Shown here: piece after piece, positions 48,442-57,829 of the stretch | Layout of the letters: each line of letters begins with the position of its first letter | Position numbering within the stretch: position 1 is the stretch's first letter | Source: Luteibacter sp. OK325 | Lineage (GTDB): Bacteria; Pseudomonadota; Gammaproteobacteria; Xanthomonadales; Rhodanobacteraceae | Length of the DNA stretch: 64,000 bases | Assembly: GCF_003050935.1 (NCBI RefSeq) | Contig: NZ_QAOX01000013.1 | Coordinates: 1-64,000, forward strand | Direction: 5' to 3' | The notes under the pieces: model-generated | What the model saw: the letters and a program-made list of their open reading frames with translations, nothing else | What the model was told of the DNA's origin: nothing | Database searches by the model: none | Translations under genes and position numbers: made by a program

Positions 48442-49250
48442 GCCTTGCCTCCTGGAAAACCGAGCGCCGTGGCGTAATCGCCGGCGGGATACTGGAACGG
48501 CACCGGGCCGTCGATCTTGCCGCCGAAGAATTGCGCGGTCCACGGCGAGCCGTCGCTGGCCAGCGTGGCCGGCGCACCCTGCGCGACGACCTTGCCGTTG
48601 GCGATGAGATACACGTGGTCGGCCACCTTCTGCACGGCAGCCAGCTCATGGGCCACCAGCACCGAGGTGATACCGAGTGTGTGGTTGAGCGTGCGGATGA
48701 GCAGCAGCACCTGGTTGAGCGAAATCGGATCCAGGCCGACGAAGGGCTCGTCGTAGAGGATCAGGGCGGGATCGAAAACGATGGCGCGGGCCAGGGCCAC
48801 GCGCCGGGCCATACCGCCGGAGAGCTCCGTCGGCGACAGCCGCGCTGCACCACGCAGGCCGACCGCCTCGAGCTTGTTGAGCACGATGTTGCGGATCAGT
48901 TCCTCGGGCAGCGCCGTGTGCTGGCGCAGCGGGAAAGCCACGTTCTCGAACACGTCGAAGTCGGTGAGCAGGGCCGAGTTCTGGAACAGATAGCCGATGC
49001 GCTCGCGCAGCTCGAAGAGCTTCTCGCGAGAGAGCGAAGGCACGTTCTGGCCGTCGACCTCGATCGTGCCGGCATCCCCGCGCATCTGCCCGGTGATGTG
49101 CTTGAGCAGGGTGGTCTTGCCGGTGCCGCTGGGACCCATGATCGCGGTGACTTTGCCGCGCGGGATATCCAGGTCGAGATTGTCGAAGATGGTCTTGCCG
49201 TTGAGGACCGTGGTCAGTCCGCGTATGCGGACGATGGCGTCGTCGGTCAT
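48438..49250 (-). CDS. mlaF: MlaF, transporter ATPase
   Basis: A 270 aa ABC ATPase: Walker A GPSGTGKTTLLK, signature LSGGMARRVALARA, Walker B ALILYDEPFVGLDP. The C-terminal tail (beyond about residue 240) is longer than in E. coli. It powers phospholipid movement with MlaE, MlaD and MlaB. Its ATG overlaps the gmk TGA by four bases. Confidence 0.95.
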   Translation of the reverse strand: MTDDAIVRIRGLTTVLNGKTIFDNLDLDIPRGKVTAIMGPSGTGKTTLLKHITGQMRGDAGTIEVDGQNVPSLSREKLFELRERIGYLFQNSALLTDFDVFENVAFPLRQHTALPEELIRNIVLNKLEAVGLRGAARLSPTELSGGMARRVALARAIVFDPALILYDEPFVGLDPISLNQVLLLIRTLNHTLGITSVLVAHELAAVQKVADHVYLIANGKVVAQGAPATLASDGSPWTAQFFGGKIDGPVPFQYPAGDYATALGFPGGKA

Positions 49251-49864
49251 GGTGCGAGAAGCTCCTCGATCAGGGCCTCGTGGCGGCGAGCCGACGCAGG
49301 CGTGCGCTGGCGGACGGCGCGAACGATCGCCTGGAGGTCCGCCAGGGCGTCCTCGAAGCGGTCGTTGACGATGATGTAGTCGAATTCATGCGCATGGGCG
49401 ATTTCCTCGCGCGAATTGAACAGGCGGCGTTCAATCACTTCAGGCGCGTCAGATCCTCGACCGCGCAGGCGGCGCTCGAGTTCCCGTCGCGACGGCGGCA
49501 GGATGAAAACGCTCACGCAATCCGGCTTGCCCTTACGCACCTGCCGAGCACCCTGCCAGTCAATCTCCAGGAGCACATCGGCGCCCTCACAGAGTTTGCC
49601 TTCGACGACGGTACGCGAGGTGCCATACAGGTTGCCGTGCACCTCGGCATGCTCGAGGAAGATGCCCTCGACAATCTCGCTTTCGAAGTCCGTGCGTTCG
49701 ACGAAGAAGTAGTGACGTCCGTATTCCTCGCCGACGCGCGGTGGCCGCGTCGTATGCGAAATCGACAACGAGATGTCCGGCTCGCGCTCGAGCAGGGCGT
49801 TGACGAGGGTGGACTTTCCGGCTCCCGAAGGCGCGGCGACCACGAACAGGGTGCCGTCGATCAT
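49247..49864 (-). CDS. gmk: Guanylate kinase
   Basis: A 205 aa kinase (GMP + ATP to GDP + ADP). Signatures are VVAAPSGAGKSTLVNALLE, ISHTTRPPRVGEEYGRHYFFV and VLLEIDWQGARQVR. It is translationally coupled to mlaF rather than followed by rpoZ, the usual partner; rpoZ lies 4.7 kb away on the same strand. Confidence 0.95.
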   Translation of the reverse strand: MIDGTLFVVAAPSGAGKSTLVNALLEREPDISLSISHTTRPPRVGEEYGRHYFFVERTDFESEIVEGIFLEHAEVHGNLYGTSRTVVEGKLCEGADVLLEIDWQGARQVRKGKPDCVSVFILPPSRRELERRLRGRGSDAPEVIERRLFNSREEIAHAHEFDYIIVNDRFEDALADLQAIVRAVRQRTPASARRHEALIEELLAP

Positions 49865-49950
49865 CCGCGGGTCTCTGGTAGGACGTGCATGGTTTCTCCC
49901 GGAGCCGGCATCGCGAGCTGGGCAAAACGCGATTGTAGCGAAGTCTCGGC

Positions 49951-50157
49951 TGTGGGAGCCGCTTCAGCGGCGAAAAGGACATGTGGGAGCCGCTTCAGCG
50001 GCGAAAGGGACATGTGGGAGCCGCTTCAGCGGCGAAAGGGACATGTGGGAGCCGCTTCAGCGGCGAAAGCCAGGTTGCCGCAGCCCCATCGCCGGCGTAG
50101 CCGGCTCCCACATAAATCTCCCACATAAATCTCCCACATAAATCCCCCGCATAAATC
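49951..50157. repeat. Tandem REP-like array, 31-bp period
   Basis: Four forward GCCGC-type half-units begin at 49951, 49982, 50013 and 50044, an exact 31-base period. They are followed by one inverse GCCGG unit (ending near 50112) and a 13-base tandem of CTCCCACATAAAT (three copies plus one mutated). It lies between the gmk start and the AraC gene stop. It is an array without spacers, not a CRISPR. Confidence 0.9.
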
Positions 50158-51074
50158 TAGAACGAGGCGGCCCGCCCCGCATAGCGACTCGGCGAAACCC
50201 CGACGATCCGCTTGAACGCATGACTGAAAGCACTCTCCGAGGCGTACCCGAGGTCCCTGGCCAGCACGGCCACGGGAACATCGCCCTGACGCAAGGCTCG
50301 CTCGGCGAGCCGCATGCGCCATCGCGCCAGGTAAGCGAGAGGAGCCACGCCCGACGCCGCCTTGAACTGGGAAGCAAAGATGGTCCGCGACATCGCCGCC
50401 GCGCCGGCCAGCTGGTCGAGGCGCCAGGGCCTGCCGGGCTCGCCGTGCATCATCCGTAGCGCTGCCCCAAGCCGAGGATCGGCCGCCGCACGCAACCAGC
50501 CAGCCTGCAGCGGGCCGCCCACGGAGAGGTGCGCACGCAGGATCTGCACGAAAAGCAGGTAGGCGAGCTGGGTCCTCGCCATGCCGGACCCCGGAAGATC
50601 GCCACGACTTTCCTCAACCATCCGGTCGAGGATCCACCGCATGGTCACCGCTTCGGGCGCCGATCCGCGCACATGGATCATCGGCGGCAATGCCTCGTGA
50701 ATCATCGGCGCGTAAGTGGGATGCAAGCGCACGTGACCACCGATCTGGAGCATGTCGTCGCCCTGCCCCAGCGCGACGATCGGCGTGGTGCGTCCGGCAA
50801 ACACCTCACGCGCATCGACCGGCGGCAGGGCGAGGTCGCTGGCCAGTACGAAGCCGCGCTCGGCGACGAGGAGCACGATGTCACCCGCTTCCATGCGCAC
50901 CGTCGCCCCTTCGTCCAGGCGCAGCCAGCACCCACCGCGCAGCGCGGCGAAGAACTTGAGCTTGTCCGGCGGCGGGAAGCGGATCGCCCAGTCGCCGCCT
51001 GCGGTAAAGCCGCCGGAAACCACCGATTCGACGTCGGCCAGCCTCAGAACTTCGGAAATCGGATCGTCAGCCAT
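50157..51074 (-). CDS. AraC family transcriptional regulator (Cupin_6 type)
   Basis: The protein (305 aa) has an N-terminal AraC-type cupin (SGGFTAGGDWAIRFPPPDKLKFF, LRLDEGATVRMEAGD) and a C-terminal double helix-turn-helix (WRLDQLAGAAAMSRTIFASQFKAA and LARDLGYASESAFSHAFKR). The divergent SDR gene is the likely target, a common pairing in this family. Starts at 51092 and 51113 are also open; 51074 gives the usual family N-terminus. Confidence 0.88.
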   Translation of the reverse strand: MADDPISEVLRLADVESVVSGGFTAGGDWAIRFPPPDKLKFFAALRGGCWLRLDEGATVRMEAGDIVLLVAERGFVLASDLALPPVDAREVFAGRTTPIVALGQGDDMLQIGGHVRLHPTYAPMIHEALPPMIHVRGSAPEAVTMRWILDRMVEESRGDLPGSGMARTQLAYLLFVQILRAHLSVGGPLQAGWLRAAADPRLGAALRMMHGEPGRPWRLDQLAGAAAMSRTIFASQFKAASGVAPLAYLARWRMRLAERALRQGDVPVAVLARDLGYASESAFSHAFKRIVGVSPSRYAGRAASF

Positions 51075-51167
51075 CCCCGTACGATTGAGCATGGATAGCG
51101 GACTTTCAAGCATTCATCGTTCGGAAGGGCCGACCTAAGCTTGTCCGGACCCTACGAGGAGATCCCA

Positions 51168-52160
51168 ATGTCCAGCGTCCAGACCCCCATCCACTCCGGT
51201 TTCAACATGGCCAGCACGGCGGAAGAGGTGCTCGCCGGTATCGACCTGACCGGCAAGATCGCCATCGTGACCGGCGGCTATTCCGGCATCGGCACCGAAA
51301 CCACCCGGGCCCTCCGCGCCGCCGGGGCCCGTGTCATCGTCCCGGCTCGCGATCTCGCCAAGGCGCGCAAGGCCCTCGAGGGCATCGACGTCGAGATCGA
51401 GCCGATGGATCTCGCCGATCCGGCCTCCATCGACGCTTTCGCCGAGCGTTTCCTGGCGCGCGGCGAGCCGCTGCACATCTTGGTCAACAGCGCCGGGGTC
51501 ATGGCCATGCCGCTGACCCGCGATTCGCGGGGCTATGAGATGCAGTTCGCCACCAATCACCTGGGTCATTTCCAGTTGACGGCACGGCTTTGGCCCGCCC
51601 TCAAGCGCGACGCTGGCGCACGCGTCGTATCGGTTTCCTCGCGCGGGCACCGCTTCTCCGGCGTGGACTTCGACGATCCGAACTTCGAGCGCCGCGAATA
51701 CGACCCGTGGATCGCCTACGGACAGTCGAAAACCGCGAACGTGCTGTTCGCGCTGGGCGTGGACAAACGTGGCGAGGCCGATGGCATCCGCGCCTTCGCC
51801 CTGCACCCCGGCGCGATCATCACCGATCTGGTCCGACACATGAGCCAGGACGACCTTCGCGCACGCGGAGCCATCGACGAGGAAGGCCGCCCGGTGGTCG
51901 ACCTCGCACGTGGGTTCAAGAGCGTGCCGCAGGGCGCCGCCACCAGCGTCTGGTGCGCAACCAGTCCGCAGCTCGATGGCATGGGCGGCGTGTACTGCGA
52001 GGACGTCGAGGTGTCGCCCGTCTTGGTCGATGCCGATAACGCAGCAGGTCACGTAAGTAGCGACGTCGGCGTGCGTCCCTGGGCGATCGATCCGGCGGCG
52101 GTCGAAACCCTGTGGTCGCTGAGTGAAACGCTGACAGGTGTAACGCTGCCTTCACGCTGA
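51168..52160 (+). CDS. SDR family oxidoreductase
   Basis: A 330 aa short-chain dehydrogenase of the longer (retinol dehydrogenase/WWOX-like) type: TGGYSGIGTETTRAL, LVNSAGVMAMP, NHLGHFQLT, and catalytic YGQSKTAN with Ser in VVSVSSRGHR. GAGGAGATCCC gives the ribosome site. It is divergent from the AraC regulator, which is predicted to control it. The substrate is unknown. Confidence 0.88.
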   Translation: MSSVQTPIHSGFNMASTAEEVLAGIDLTGKIAIVTGGYSGIGTETTRALRAAGARVIVPARDLAKARKALEGIDVEIEPMDLADPASIDAFAERFLARGEPLHILVNSAGVMAMPLTRDSRGYEMQFATNHLGHFQLTARLWPALKRDAGARVVSVSSRGHRFSGVDFDDPNFERREYDPWIAYGQSKTANVLFALGVDKRGEADGIRAFALHPGAIITDLVRHMSQDDLRARGAIDEEGRPVVDLARGFKSVPQGAATSVWCATSPQLDGMGGVYCEDVEVSPVLVDADNAAGHVSSDVGVRPWAIDPAAVETLWSLSETLTGVTLPSR

Positions 52161-52347
52161 CCCATCACGGAAACGACGCGCCGTTAATGCATCGCGGCGC
52201 ATCGTCTAATTGCCGCGCGTGAAGGATCCGCGACGGCCCGACCGGACCCAAGTGACACCCTCGCCTGCGCGGCAGTTCGCGACGGGCGGGAATGCGAGTT
52301 CCGGCTCGCCCACCAGCTTCGTGTTCGCGCAGTTCGAGGCATTGGTC

Positions 52348-52614
52348 ATGCGCATCGACAATCCCAACGGTTCCTCTGATTCCTATCCCTACCGCGTGCA
52401 GTTCGACACGCTTCGCGATATGGAGAACGCCCGCCGCCACAACTGGTCACCCGGCTACTACGATACGGCCGAAGGCACCTGGGGACGCCGCCCTGGCGAG
52501 TTAATCGATGTCCCGCTCGCCGATGGCGAGCCGGGACCGGAGCAGCGCGAAGAGTCGGAATCGGACCCAATCGATGCCAAGCCGAGCGGTCGCGAGACAG
52601 CGGACGTCTATTGA
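52348..52614 (+). CDS. Small conserved-looking hypothetical protein
   Basis: An 88 aa frame starting [19 protein letters not shown], followed by an aromatic/charged segment ([22 protein letters not shown]) and a hydrophilic acidic tail. The composition looks like a real soluble protein; I do not recognise the family. GAGG lies nine bases upstream. The frame is open from 52210. It overlaps the end of the convergent amidohydrolase gene by seven bases. Confidence 0.5.
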   Translation: MRIDNPNGSSDSYPYRVQFDTLRDMENARRHNWSPGYYDTAEGTWGRRPGELIDVPLADGEPGPEQREESESDPIDAKPSGRETADVY

Positions 52615-53984
52615 TTCGATGACGGCGGCCTTCCCGCTGGTTCGGACTGCTTGTAAATGACCCCACCCTTCATGACGAAGGCGACGTGGGCGAGTGTGGC
52701 AATGTCCTGCGCGGGGTTGCCGGGTACGGCAACGATGTCGGCGTCGAGCCCCGCTTTCAGCTGGCCGATGTGATCCTGCTGGCGTAGCACTTTCGCGTCG
52801 ACTGCGGTGGCGGCGAGCAGTGCGCGAGCCGGGGACATGCCGTCGCCCACCATCCAGACGAGTTCCTTGTAGTTATCGCCGTGGGTGAACACGCCGACGT
52901 CGCTGCCGTTGCCGATGGTCACCCCGGCATCCATGGCCAGCTTGAACGCGTGCGCGGCTTTCTGCATGGACTCCGTCGGCGGATCGCCAGGCTTCCAGCC
53001 ACCGAAGTACTCGGACGTAGCCGCGCTGGCTTCTAGCGTCGGCATATACGCGACACCGTGCTGCTTCATCAATGCGAAGACCTCCGGCGTGCCGTCGTAG
53101 CCGTGTTCGATGGTGTCGACACCAGCAAGCACCGAGCGGCGCATGCCTTCGGCCGTGGTCGAGTGCACGGCCACGGGGAGGCCCATGGCATGCGCCGCGT
53201 CCACCGCCACCTTCAGTTCTTCTTCGGTGAACGTCGGCACCGAGCCCTTGGCTTTGCCGCAGTGGTAGTCGGCATAGAGCTTGATCCAGTCCGCGCCGTG
53301 GGCCGCCTGGTCGCGCACGGCGTCGAGCATCTGCGCCGCGCCACTCACCGGGATGCCACCTTGCGGCATGTCCATGTCATCGCGGAAGCCCAAGGGACCG
53401 GGCCCATAGCAGTGCGCGGCGATGGTGGCGCGCGTGGCGACGAACAGATGCGGCCCTGGAATCACGCCTTTGTCGATAGCGCGCTGTACGTCCACATCCG
53501 CGTAACCCGCGCCCTCGGTGCCGAGGTCACGCAAGGCGGTGAAACCGGCCATGAGGGTATCGTTGGCGTGCTTCACGGCCTCCACGGTGCGGAAGGCCAG
53601 CGTTTCCTTGAGCACCTGGTCGTTCCAGGGCGTCTCGTTATAAGGGTGAAGGAAAATATGCGAGTGCGCGTCGATGAGGCCGGGCAGGACCGTCATGCCG
53701 GGCAGATCGATGGTCTGCGTGCCCGCCGGGATGGCGACACTAGCCGCCGGGCCGACCGCGACGATCTTGTCGCCCTGCACGAGTACGACCCAACCCGCAT
53801 GCGCCTGTTCGCTGCGTGCGTCGAACACGCGGTCGCCCTTGAGCAGCCACGCGTGGTCCGCAGGCTTCGACGTGGCCGACGACTCCACCGCCGACGCGCC
53901 GCCCACCACAGCGATACAACCTGCGAGCGCGAACGCCCTGCTCCACCCTGCCAGCTTGGTCATGCCGCCCCCTGTTCGATTCAT
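52608..53984 (-). CDS. Exported metal-dependent amidohydrolase
   Basis: The 458 aa protein has a signal peptide ([17 protein letters not shown]; an Ala-Gly-Cys lipobox is possible) and an imidazolonepropionase-like amidohydrolase domain: [15 protein letters not shown] (HxH), [29 protein letters not shown] and [10 protein letters not shown] (metal Asp). Relatives are peptidases/prolidases that act on acyl dipeptides. The ATG overlaps the stop of the acylase gene (ATGA), so the two enzymes are made together. Confidence 0.85.
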   Translation of the reverse strand: MNRTGGGMTKLAGWSRAFALAGCIAVVGGASAVESSATSKPADHAWLLKGDRVFDARSEQAHAGWVVLVQGDKIVAVGPAASVAIPAGTQTIDLPGMTVLPGLIDAHSHIFLHPYNETPWNDQVLKETLAFRTVEAVKHANDTLMAGFTALRDLGTEGAGYADVDVQRAIDKGVIPGPHLFVATRATIAAHCYGPGPLGFRDDMDMPQGGIPVSGAAQMLDAVRDQAAHGADWIKLYADYHCGKAKGSVPTFTEEELKVAVDAAHAMGLPVAVHSTTAEGMRRSVLAGVDTIEHGYDGTPEVFALMKQHGVAYMPTLEASAATSEYFGGWKPGDPPTESMQKAAHAFKLAMDAGVTIGNGSDVGVFTHGDNYKELVWMVGDGMSPARALLAATAVDAKVLRQQDHIGQLKAGLDADIVAVPGNPAQDIATLAHVAFVMKGGVIYKQSEPAGRPPSSNQ

Positions 53985-56173
53985 GGCTGTCCCGGATGAT
54001 AGGTCCACTCGACGTGCCCCTGCAGTTCCTCGGGCCAGAAGTACACGGTCCGCAGGTTGCCGGTGGTGTACCGCTCTGCTTCGTCGTTGAAATGCTTCGA
54101 TGACGCATCGCCACTTTCGCCACCCGCCGTGATCGCCCGCGCGTGCACCTTCTCGCCGAACTCCACCACCGCAACGAAACTGTTTCCACTCGTCCCGTAG
54201 TAACGCTTCGTTCCCGGCCAGCGGTGCGCGCCGAACGAGGCCAGCGAGCCCCATCGCGACGAGGTAAACGGTACCGGGATGCTGGGCTTCGCGTCGTCGA
54301 AGGGTTGCACGATGGCGCCGTCGATACGCTGGAAGCGGTTCACTTCACCCCAGGGCACGCCCCAGCTGCCGAAGTCGTGCTCGAGACGGTCAGCGGCTTC
54401 GACCAGTGCATTCAGGCGCACTTGCGGTCCGGCTTTCTCGGCCATCACGTCGTACACCGAGAGTCCCTCCTGCGTATCCAGCTTGCTGGCCTTGTCCCAG
54501 AGGATGTCACCCCAGAACACCGCCAGCGAGGTTGGCATCGAGGTGATGCCCCAACGATAGTCCCAGGTTCGCAGCAAGGCGATGGGGCCGGCGAGCTTGC
54601 GCTTCATCGGATCGGTCGGCGGCAGCGCATCGTAGTCCCCGATGAGGATCGGGAGCTGCCGTGCGAACGCTGGCAAATAGGGATCGAAGGCGGCATCGAT
54701 CAACGAGGCAAGCGTGAATTCGTGGCGCCCTGTGAGGACCCGCGTCGCGTGCAGACCCCGGGGATTCTCGCCAACGGCGTCCATGTATCTCGGAAAGTCT
54801 GCCTGCTTCGGACTGTCGGGACCTGCCGCCGAATACGGCCAGTCGTTCGTATTGAAGATCCAGCCGGTTGGTGGGTTGAACAGATGCGGCGCCTTGTCCA
54901 GCGGCAGGAGGCCTTTCCAGTCGGTCGCCGGGTCACTGCCGTCGACCGGCTTCGTATAGTCGAAGCGGTTGTCGCGGTTCGGGATGAACTGTGGATGCAG
55001 GTACGCAATATTGCCCTTGTCATCCGCGTAGATCGTGTTGTTCGAGGAGTTCGCCTTGAACTCAGCCACCTTCATATAAGCCGCGTAGTCGTTCGCCGTG
55101 GTCCGCAGCCAGCTCTGCTGCAAGGCCTCCAACGGCTTGTTCATCAGCGCGACCGCGATCCACTTGTCGCCCTCGGTACGCACGACCGGGCCATGGTGCG
55201 TGGCATACACCGTGAAGGTTCGCACCGCCCGCGTGCCATCGGCGGCGCGGTACGGCACGACGATCTCGCGCGAGGTTATCGGGCGAAGTTCCTTGCCATA
55301 CCGATAAAACGGCTTTCCGTCCTTCTGCACGATGGTCTCGGCAAATTCATCGACGACATCCGCGCCGGTCGAGGTGTGCATCCAGCCGATGTGCTTGTTG
55401 AAACCCTGGTAGATGAAGAACTGCCCCCAGGTCACGGCGCCGTAAGCATCGAGGCCATCATCGCTCGACATCTGCAGCTCGGAGCGGAAGAAGAAGGAGG
55501 TGTGCGGGTTGATGAGCAGCAGCGCGTGACCATCGGCCGTGAGCTTCGGTGCGATGGCGATGCCGTTCGAACCGGTCGGCTCTTCCCAACTGGAAGGCGG
55601 CGTGAACTGGGCTAGCGCGCCTTGCGGATCCTTGCCATAGAACGCTTGCAGACCCTTAGTCGAAACCCGCTCGATATCGCCACCGATGCTGCCTTCGCTG
55701 AAGCTCAGCGCCATCCACGGCTCGAAATGAGTTATCACCCGCGGATGCACGTTCGGATGCGTGGCCAGGTAGTAGTTGAGACCGTCGGCCCAGGCGTCCA
55801 TCAACGACTTCAACCAACGCGGACTGCGCGAGTACAAGCCCTGAAGTTGCGCCGGGTCGATGAAAAGCCTCTGCCGCAGATCCTGCCAGATGGCCGATTC
55901 GCCCTCGGCCTCGGCTGTGCGTCCGAGCGAGGTCAGGTAATTGGTCTCGACGCGGTTGAAGTCGTCTTCGGCCTGGGTATATGCCATGCCGAACACCGCA
56001 TCGGCATCGGTATGTCCGTGGACGTGTGCGATGCCCCAGTTATCGCGCTGCACCGTGACGGCCTGTGCTTCGCGGTTCCACCGCAGGGCGTCGCCCTCTT
56101 CGGCATGGACGGAGGACAGGGCACATATCGCGCCCAGAAAGAGCATCAGCGTGATCCGACGGTGAGCGGGCAT
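53981..56173 (-). CDS. Penicillin acylase family protein, periplasmic
   Basis: A 730 aa Ntn-hydrolase with a signal peptide (cut near VHA, residue 24). The alpha region ([29 protein letters not shown]) is typical. The predicted autocleavage site is Gly201/Ser202 in [10 protein letters not shown], giving a beta chain with N-terminal Ser as nucleophile, and the downstream Asn in SSNNTIYAD is present. Members cleave acyl amides, including acyl-homoserine lactones and beta-lactams; the substrate is not deducible. It is coupled to a downstream amidohydrolase. Confidence 0.88.
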   Translation of the reverse strand: MPAHRRITLMLFLGAICALSSVHAEEGDALRWNREAQAVTVQRDNWGIAHVHGHTDADAVFGMAYTQAEDDFNRVETNYLTSLGRTAEAEGESAIWQDLRQRLFIDPAQLQGLYSRSPRWLKSLMDAWADGLNYYLATHPNVHPRVITHFEPWMALSFSEGSIGGDIERVSTKGLQAFYGKDPQGALAQFTPPSSWEEPTGSNGIAIAPKLTADGHALLLINPHTSFFFRSELQMSSDDGLDAYGAVTWGQFFIYQGFNKHIGWMHTSTGADVVDEFAETIVQKDGKPFYRYGKELRPITSREIVVPYRAADGTRAVRTFTVYATHHGPVVRTEGDKWIAVALMNKPLEALQQSWLRTTANDYAAYMKVAEFKANSSNNTIYADDKGNIAYLHPQFIPNRDNRFDYTKPVDGSDPATDWKGLLPLDKAPHLFNPPTGWIFNTNDWPYSAAGPDSPKQADFPRYMDAVGENPRGLHATRVLTGRHEFTLASLIDAAFDPYLPAFARQLPILIGDYDALPPTDPMKRKLAGPIALLRTWDYRWGITSMPTSLAVFWGDILWDKASKLDTQEGLSVYDVMAEKAGPQVRLNALVEAADRLEHDFGSWGVPWGEVNRFQRIDGAIVQPFDDAKPSIPVPFTSSRWGSLASFGAHRWPGTKRYYGTSGNSFVAVVEFGEKVHARAITAGGESGDASSKHFNDEAERYTTGNLRTVYFWPEELQGHVEWTYHPGQP

Positions 56174-56648
56174 CGATCATTTCCCCTGAACGAATCACGA
56201 TCCTAACCGGTCTGGCGGAACTTATCGCGATCGAAATTCGGCAACCACCGGAGCTGCCGGTGGATAGCCTTGCGAAACTTCTCACGAGTTAAGTTCGACC
56301 ATCCATCGTGGACATCTCTACTTCATATCGGTGAAGCAATTGCCACCGTCGTGGCCGCATTGCAGTGCGTCGCCCACAAGGCTTGCACGACACAGCTTCC
56401 GGTCGGCTTAGTTCCGGCTTAGCGAAAGAACCCGCCCCATGTCCTCGTCTATAGATGTCGGAGACATCGACACGGAACAGGATCGCTACGAAGTTCTCGT
56501 CAAACGAAACCTGCACGAAACCAACAGAGCGTACGTTCGCACCATCAGGCTGCACGTGGTGGATTGATTCGCGACCAAGGGCTCTGCGCTGACGAGCAGA
56601 CATGCGATCAGGTTGTACTCAGTTACCTCAAGAAATCGAGGATGCAAA
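56174..56648. other. 475-base intergenic gap, lower GC
   Basis: This gap separates the divergent acylase and GT4 genes. It contains an inverted repeat (CCACCGG-AGCTG-CCGGTGG, about 56247-56265) and a 42-codon frame, but no larger gene. The base composition is clearly lower in GC than the flanks, in line with the GT4 gene that follows. I see no recognisable promoter consensus. Confidence 0.5.
56439..56567 (+). CDS. Possible 42-aa small protein or gene remnant
   Basis: A frame beginning MSSSIDVGDIDTEQDRYEV and ending TIRLHVVD. It is hydrophilic, with a GAAAGAA ribosome-like stretch nine bases upstream. It precedes the GT4 gene by 81 bases. I do not recognise it; it may be the N-terminal remnant of a decayed gene or a chance frame. 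Confidence 0.3.
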   Translation: MSSSIDVGDIDTEQDRYEVLVKRNLHETNRAYVRTIRLHVVD

Positions 56649-57788
56649 ATGCGAATCCATTACCTTGTTACGAGTCTCGAGGGCGGCGGCGCCGAGTTCG
56701 TCATTCCCGATATCGTCAACGTGATCCGGGATCTCGGTCACGAACTCCACGTCTTTGTCTGCGAGCCTCGCGACCGCCTGGCCGAGCCACGACTGATCAA
56801 GGCGGGCATCCCTTACACATTGATGTCCGAACGAAAGGCTACGAAGCTCGCCTGTATTTACAGGTACGCGAAAGTGGTTCGGGCGTCACCGCCCGATCTG
56901 ATCTGGACCTCGCTAAGCCACGCGACGCGGGTCGGCCAGATGGTCGGCGCGATGTTCGGTGTTCCCGTCGTGAGTTGGAAGCACAGTGCCGACGTCAAGC
57001 CACACATCCGCAGGTCGCAGCGTTCGAGCCACTTGTGGATCGCCGACTCGCAGGATGTCGCGGAGTACCTGCAGGAGTCGATGGGCGTCGAACAAGGCAG
57101 GATCGCCAGCTGGCCACTCTTCAGCCCGACGTCTTCAGAAATACCTCTTCCCCGCTGGGACGGGACCGGGCCGCTGCGCATTGGCAGCTCCGGACGTCTG
57201 CATCCCCAAAAGAACTACGATCTTCTTATCCGCGCAGTGGATCGACTTCGCCGCGACGACCCGGAAGCCTACTCCAGAATAGAGGTTTCGATCGCAGGTG
57301 ACGGACCACTCCGTGCCGAGCTGCAAAGCCTGATTTCGTCCCTGGATTTAAGGGAGAAAGTCAGGCTGATGGGCTGGGTCTCTGATATGCCCGCTTACCT
57401 GCGCAGCCTGCATCTTTACGTTCAACCGTCCGTCTATGAAGGCATGTGCATCGCGGCTCACGAAGCCATGGCGGCAGGCCTTCCGGTCGTCGCCACGCCG
57501 GTCGGCGAACTTCGCCGAAGCATCCAGCCGGGACGCACCGGCGTACTGCTCGAAGGCGACATCGTCAGCGGTCTCGTAGCGGCAACGCGTGGGCTCACCG
57601 CCCACCCGGACATGCTGACAATCCTTGGTGAGAACGCGAAGGCCTACGTGGAGCGCACGATGGGTGCCGGAGCTTTCGCTCGCAACGGACGCGAGGTGCT
57701 CCGACGAATAGAGAGTGACGTAATGAAAGGTCGTCCCAGGGTTCCGACGTCCCACCGCCCGGCGACCTCCGGCTATCAGCGGAACTGA
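56649..57788 (+). CDS. Family 4 glycosyltransferase, orphan
   Basis: A 379 aa GT-B enzyme: HYLVTSLEGGGAEFVIPDIVNV at the start, GSSGRLHPQKNYDLLIRAV (donor loop), LMGWVSDMPAYLRSLHLYVQPSVYEGMCIAAHEAMAAGLPVVATPVG (EX7E region, here E-GMCIAAHE). GAGGA precedes the ATG. It stands alone away from the LPS genes, and its codon use is less GC-biased than its neighbours, which suggests horizontal acquisition. It resembles exopolysaccharide/capsule transferases. Confidence 0.82.
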   Translation: MRIHYLVTSLEGGGAEFVIPDIVNVIRDLGHELHVFVCEPRDRLAEPRLIKAGIPYTLMSERKATKLACIYRYAKVVRASPPDLIWTSLSHATRVGQMVGAMFGVPVVSWKHSADVKPHIRRSQRSSHLWIADSQDVAEYLQESMGVEQGRIASWPLFSPTSSEIPLPRWDGTGPLRIGSSGRLHPQKNYDLLIRAVDRLRRDDPEAYSRIEVSIAGDGPLRAELQSLISSLDLREKVRLMGWVSDMPAYLRSLHLYVQPSVYEGMCIAAHEAMAAGLPVVATPVGELRRSIQPGRTGVLLEGDIVSGLVAATRGLTAHPDMLTILGENAKAYVERTMGAGAFARNGREVLRRIESDVMKGRPRVPTSHRPATSGYQRN

Positions 57789-57829
57789 CTAGCGCGTCGA
57801 CGCGAGGAAGGCGCGGTCGTTGTTGATAC

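Noticed and set aside
49951-50157. CRISPR-like regular array (31-base period)
   Set aside because: There are no unique spacers: the whole 31 bases repeat, and the unit is the same REP-like sequence seen at eleven other loci. No cas genes are present.
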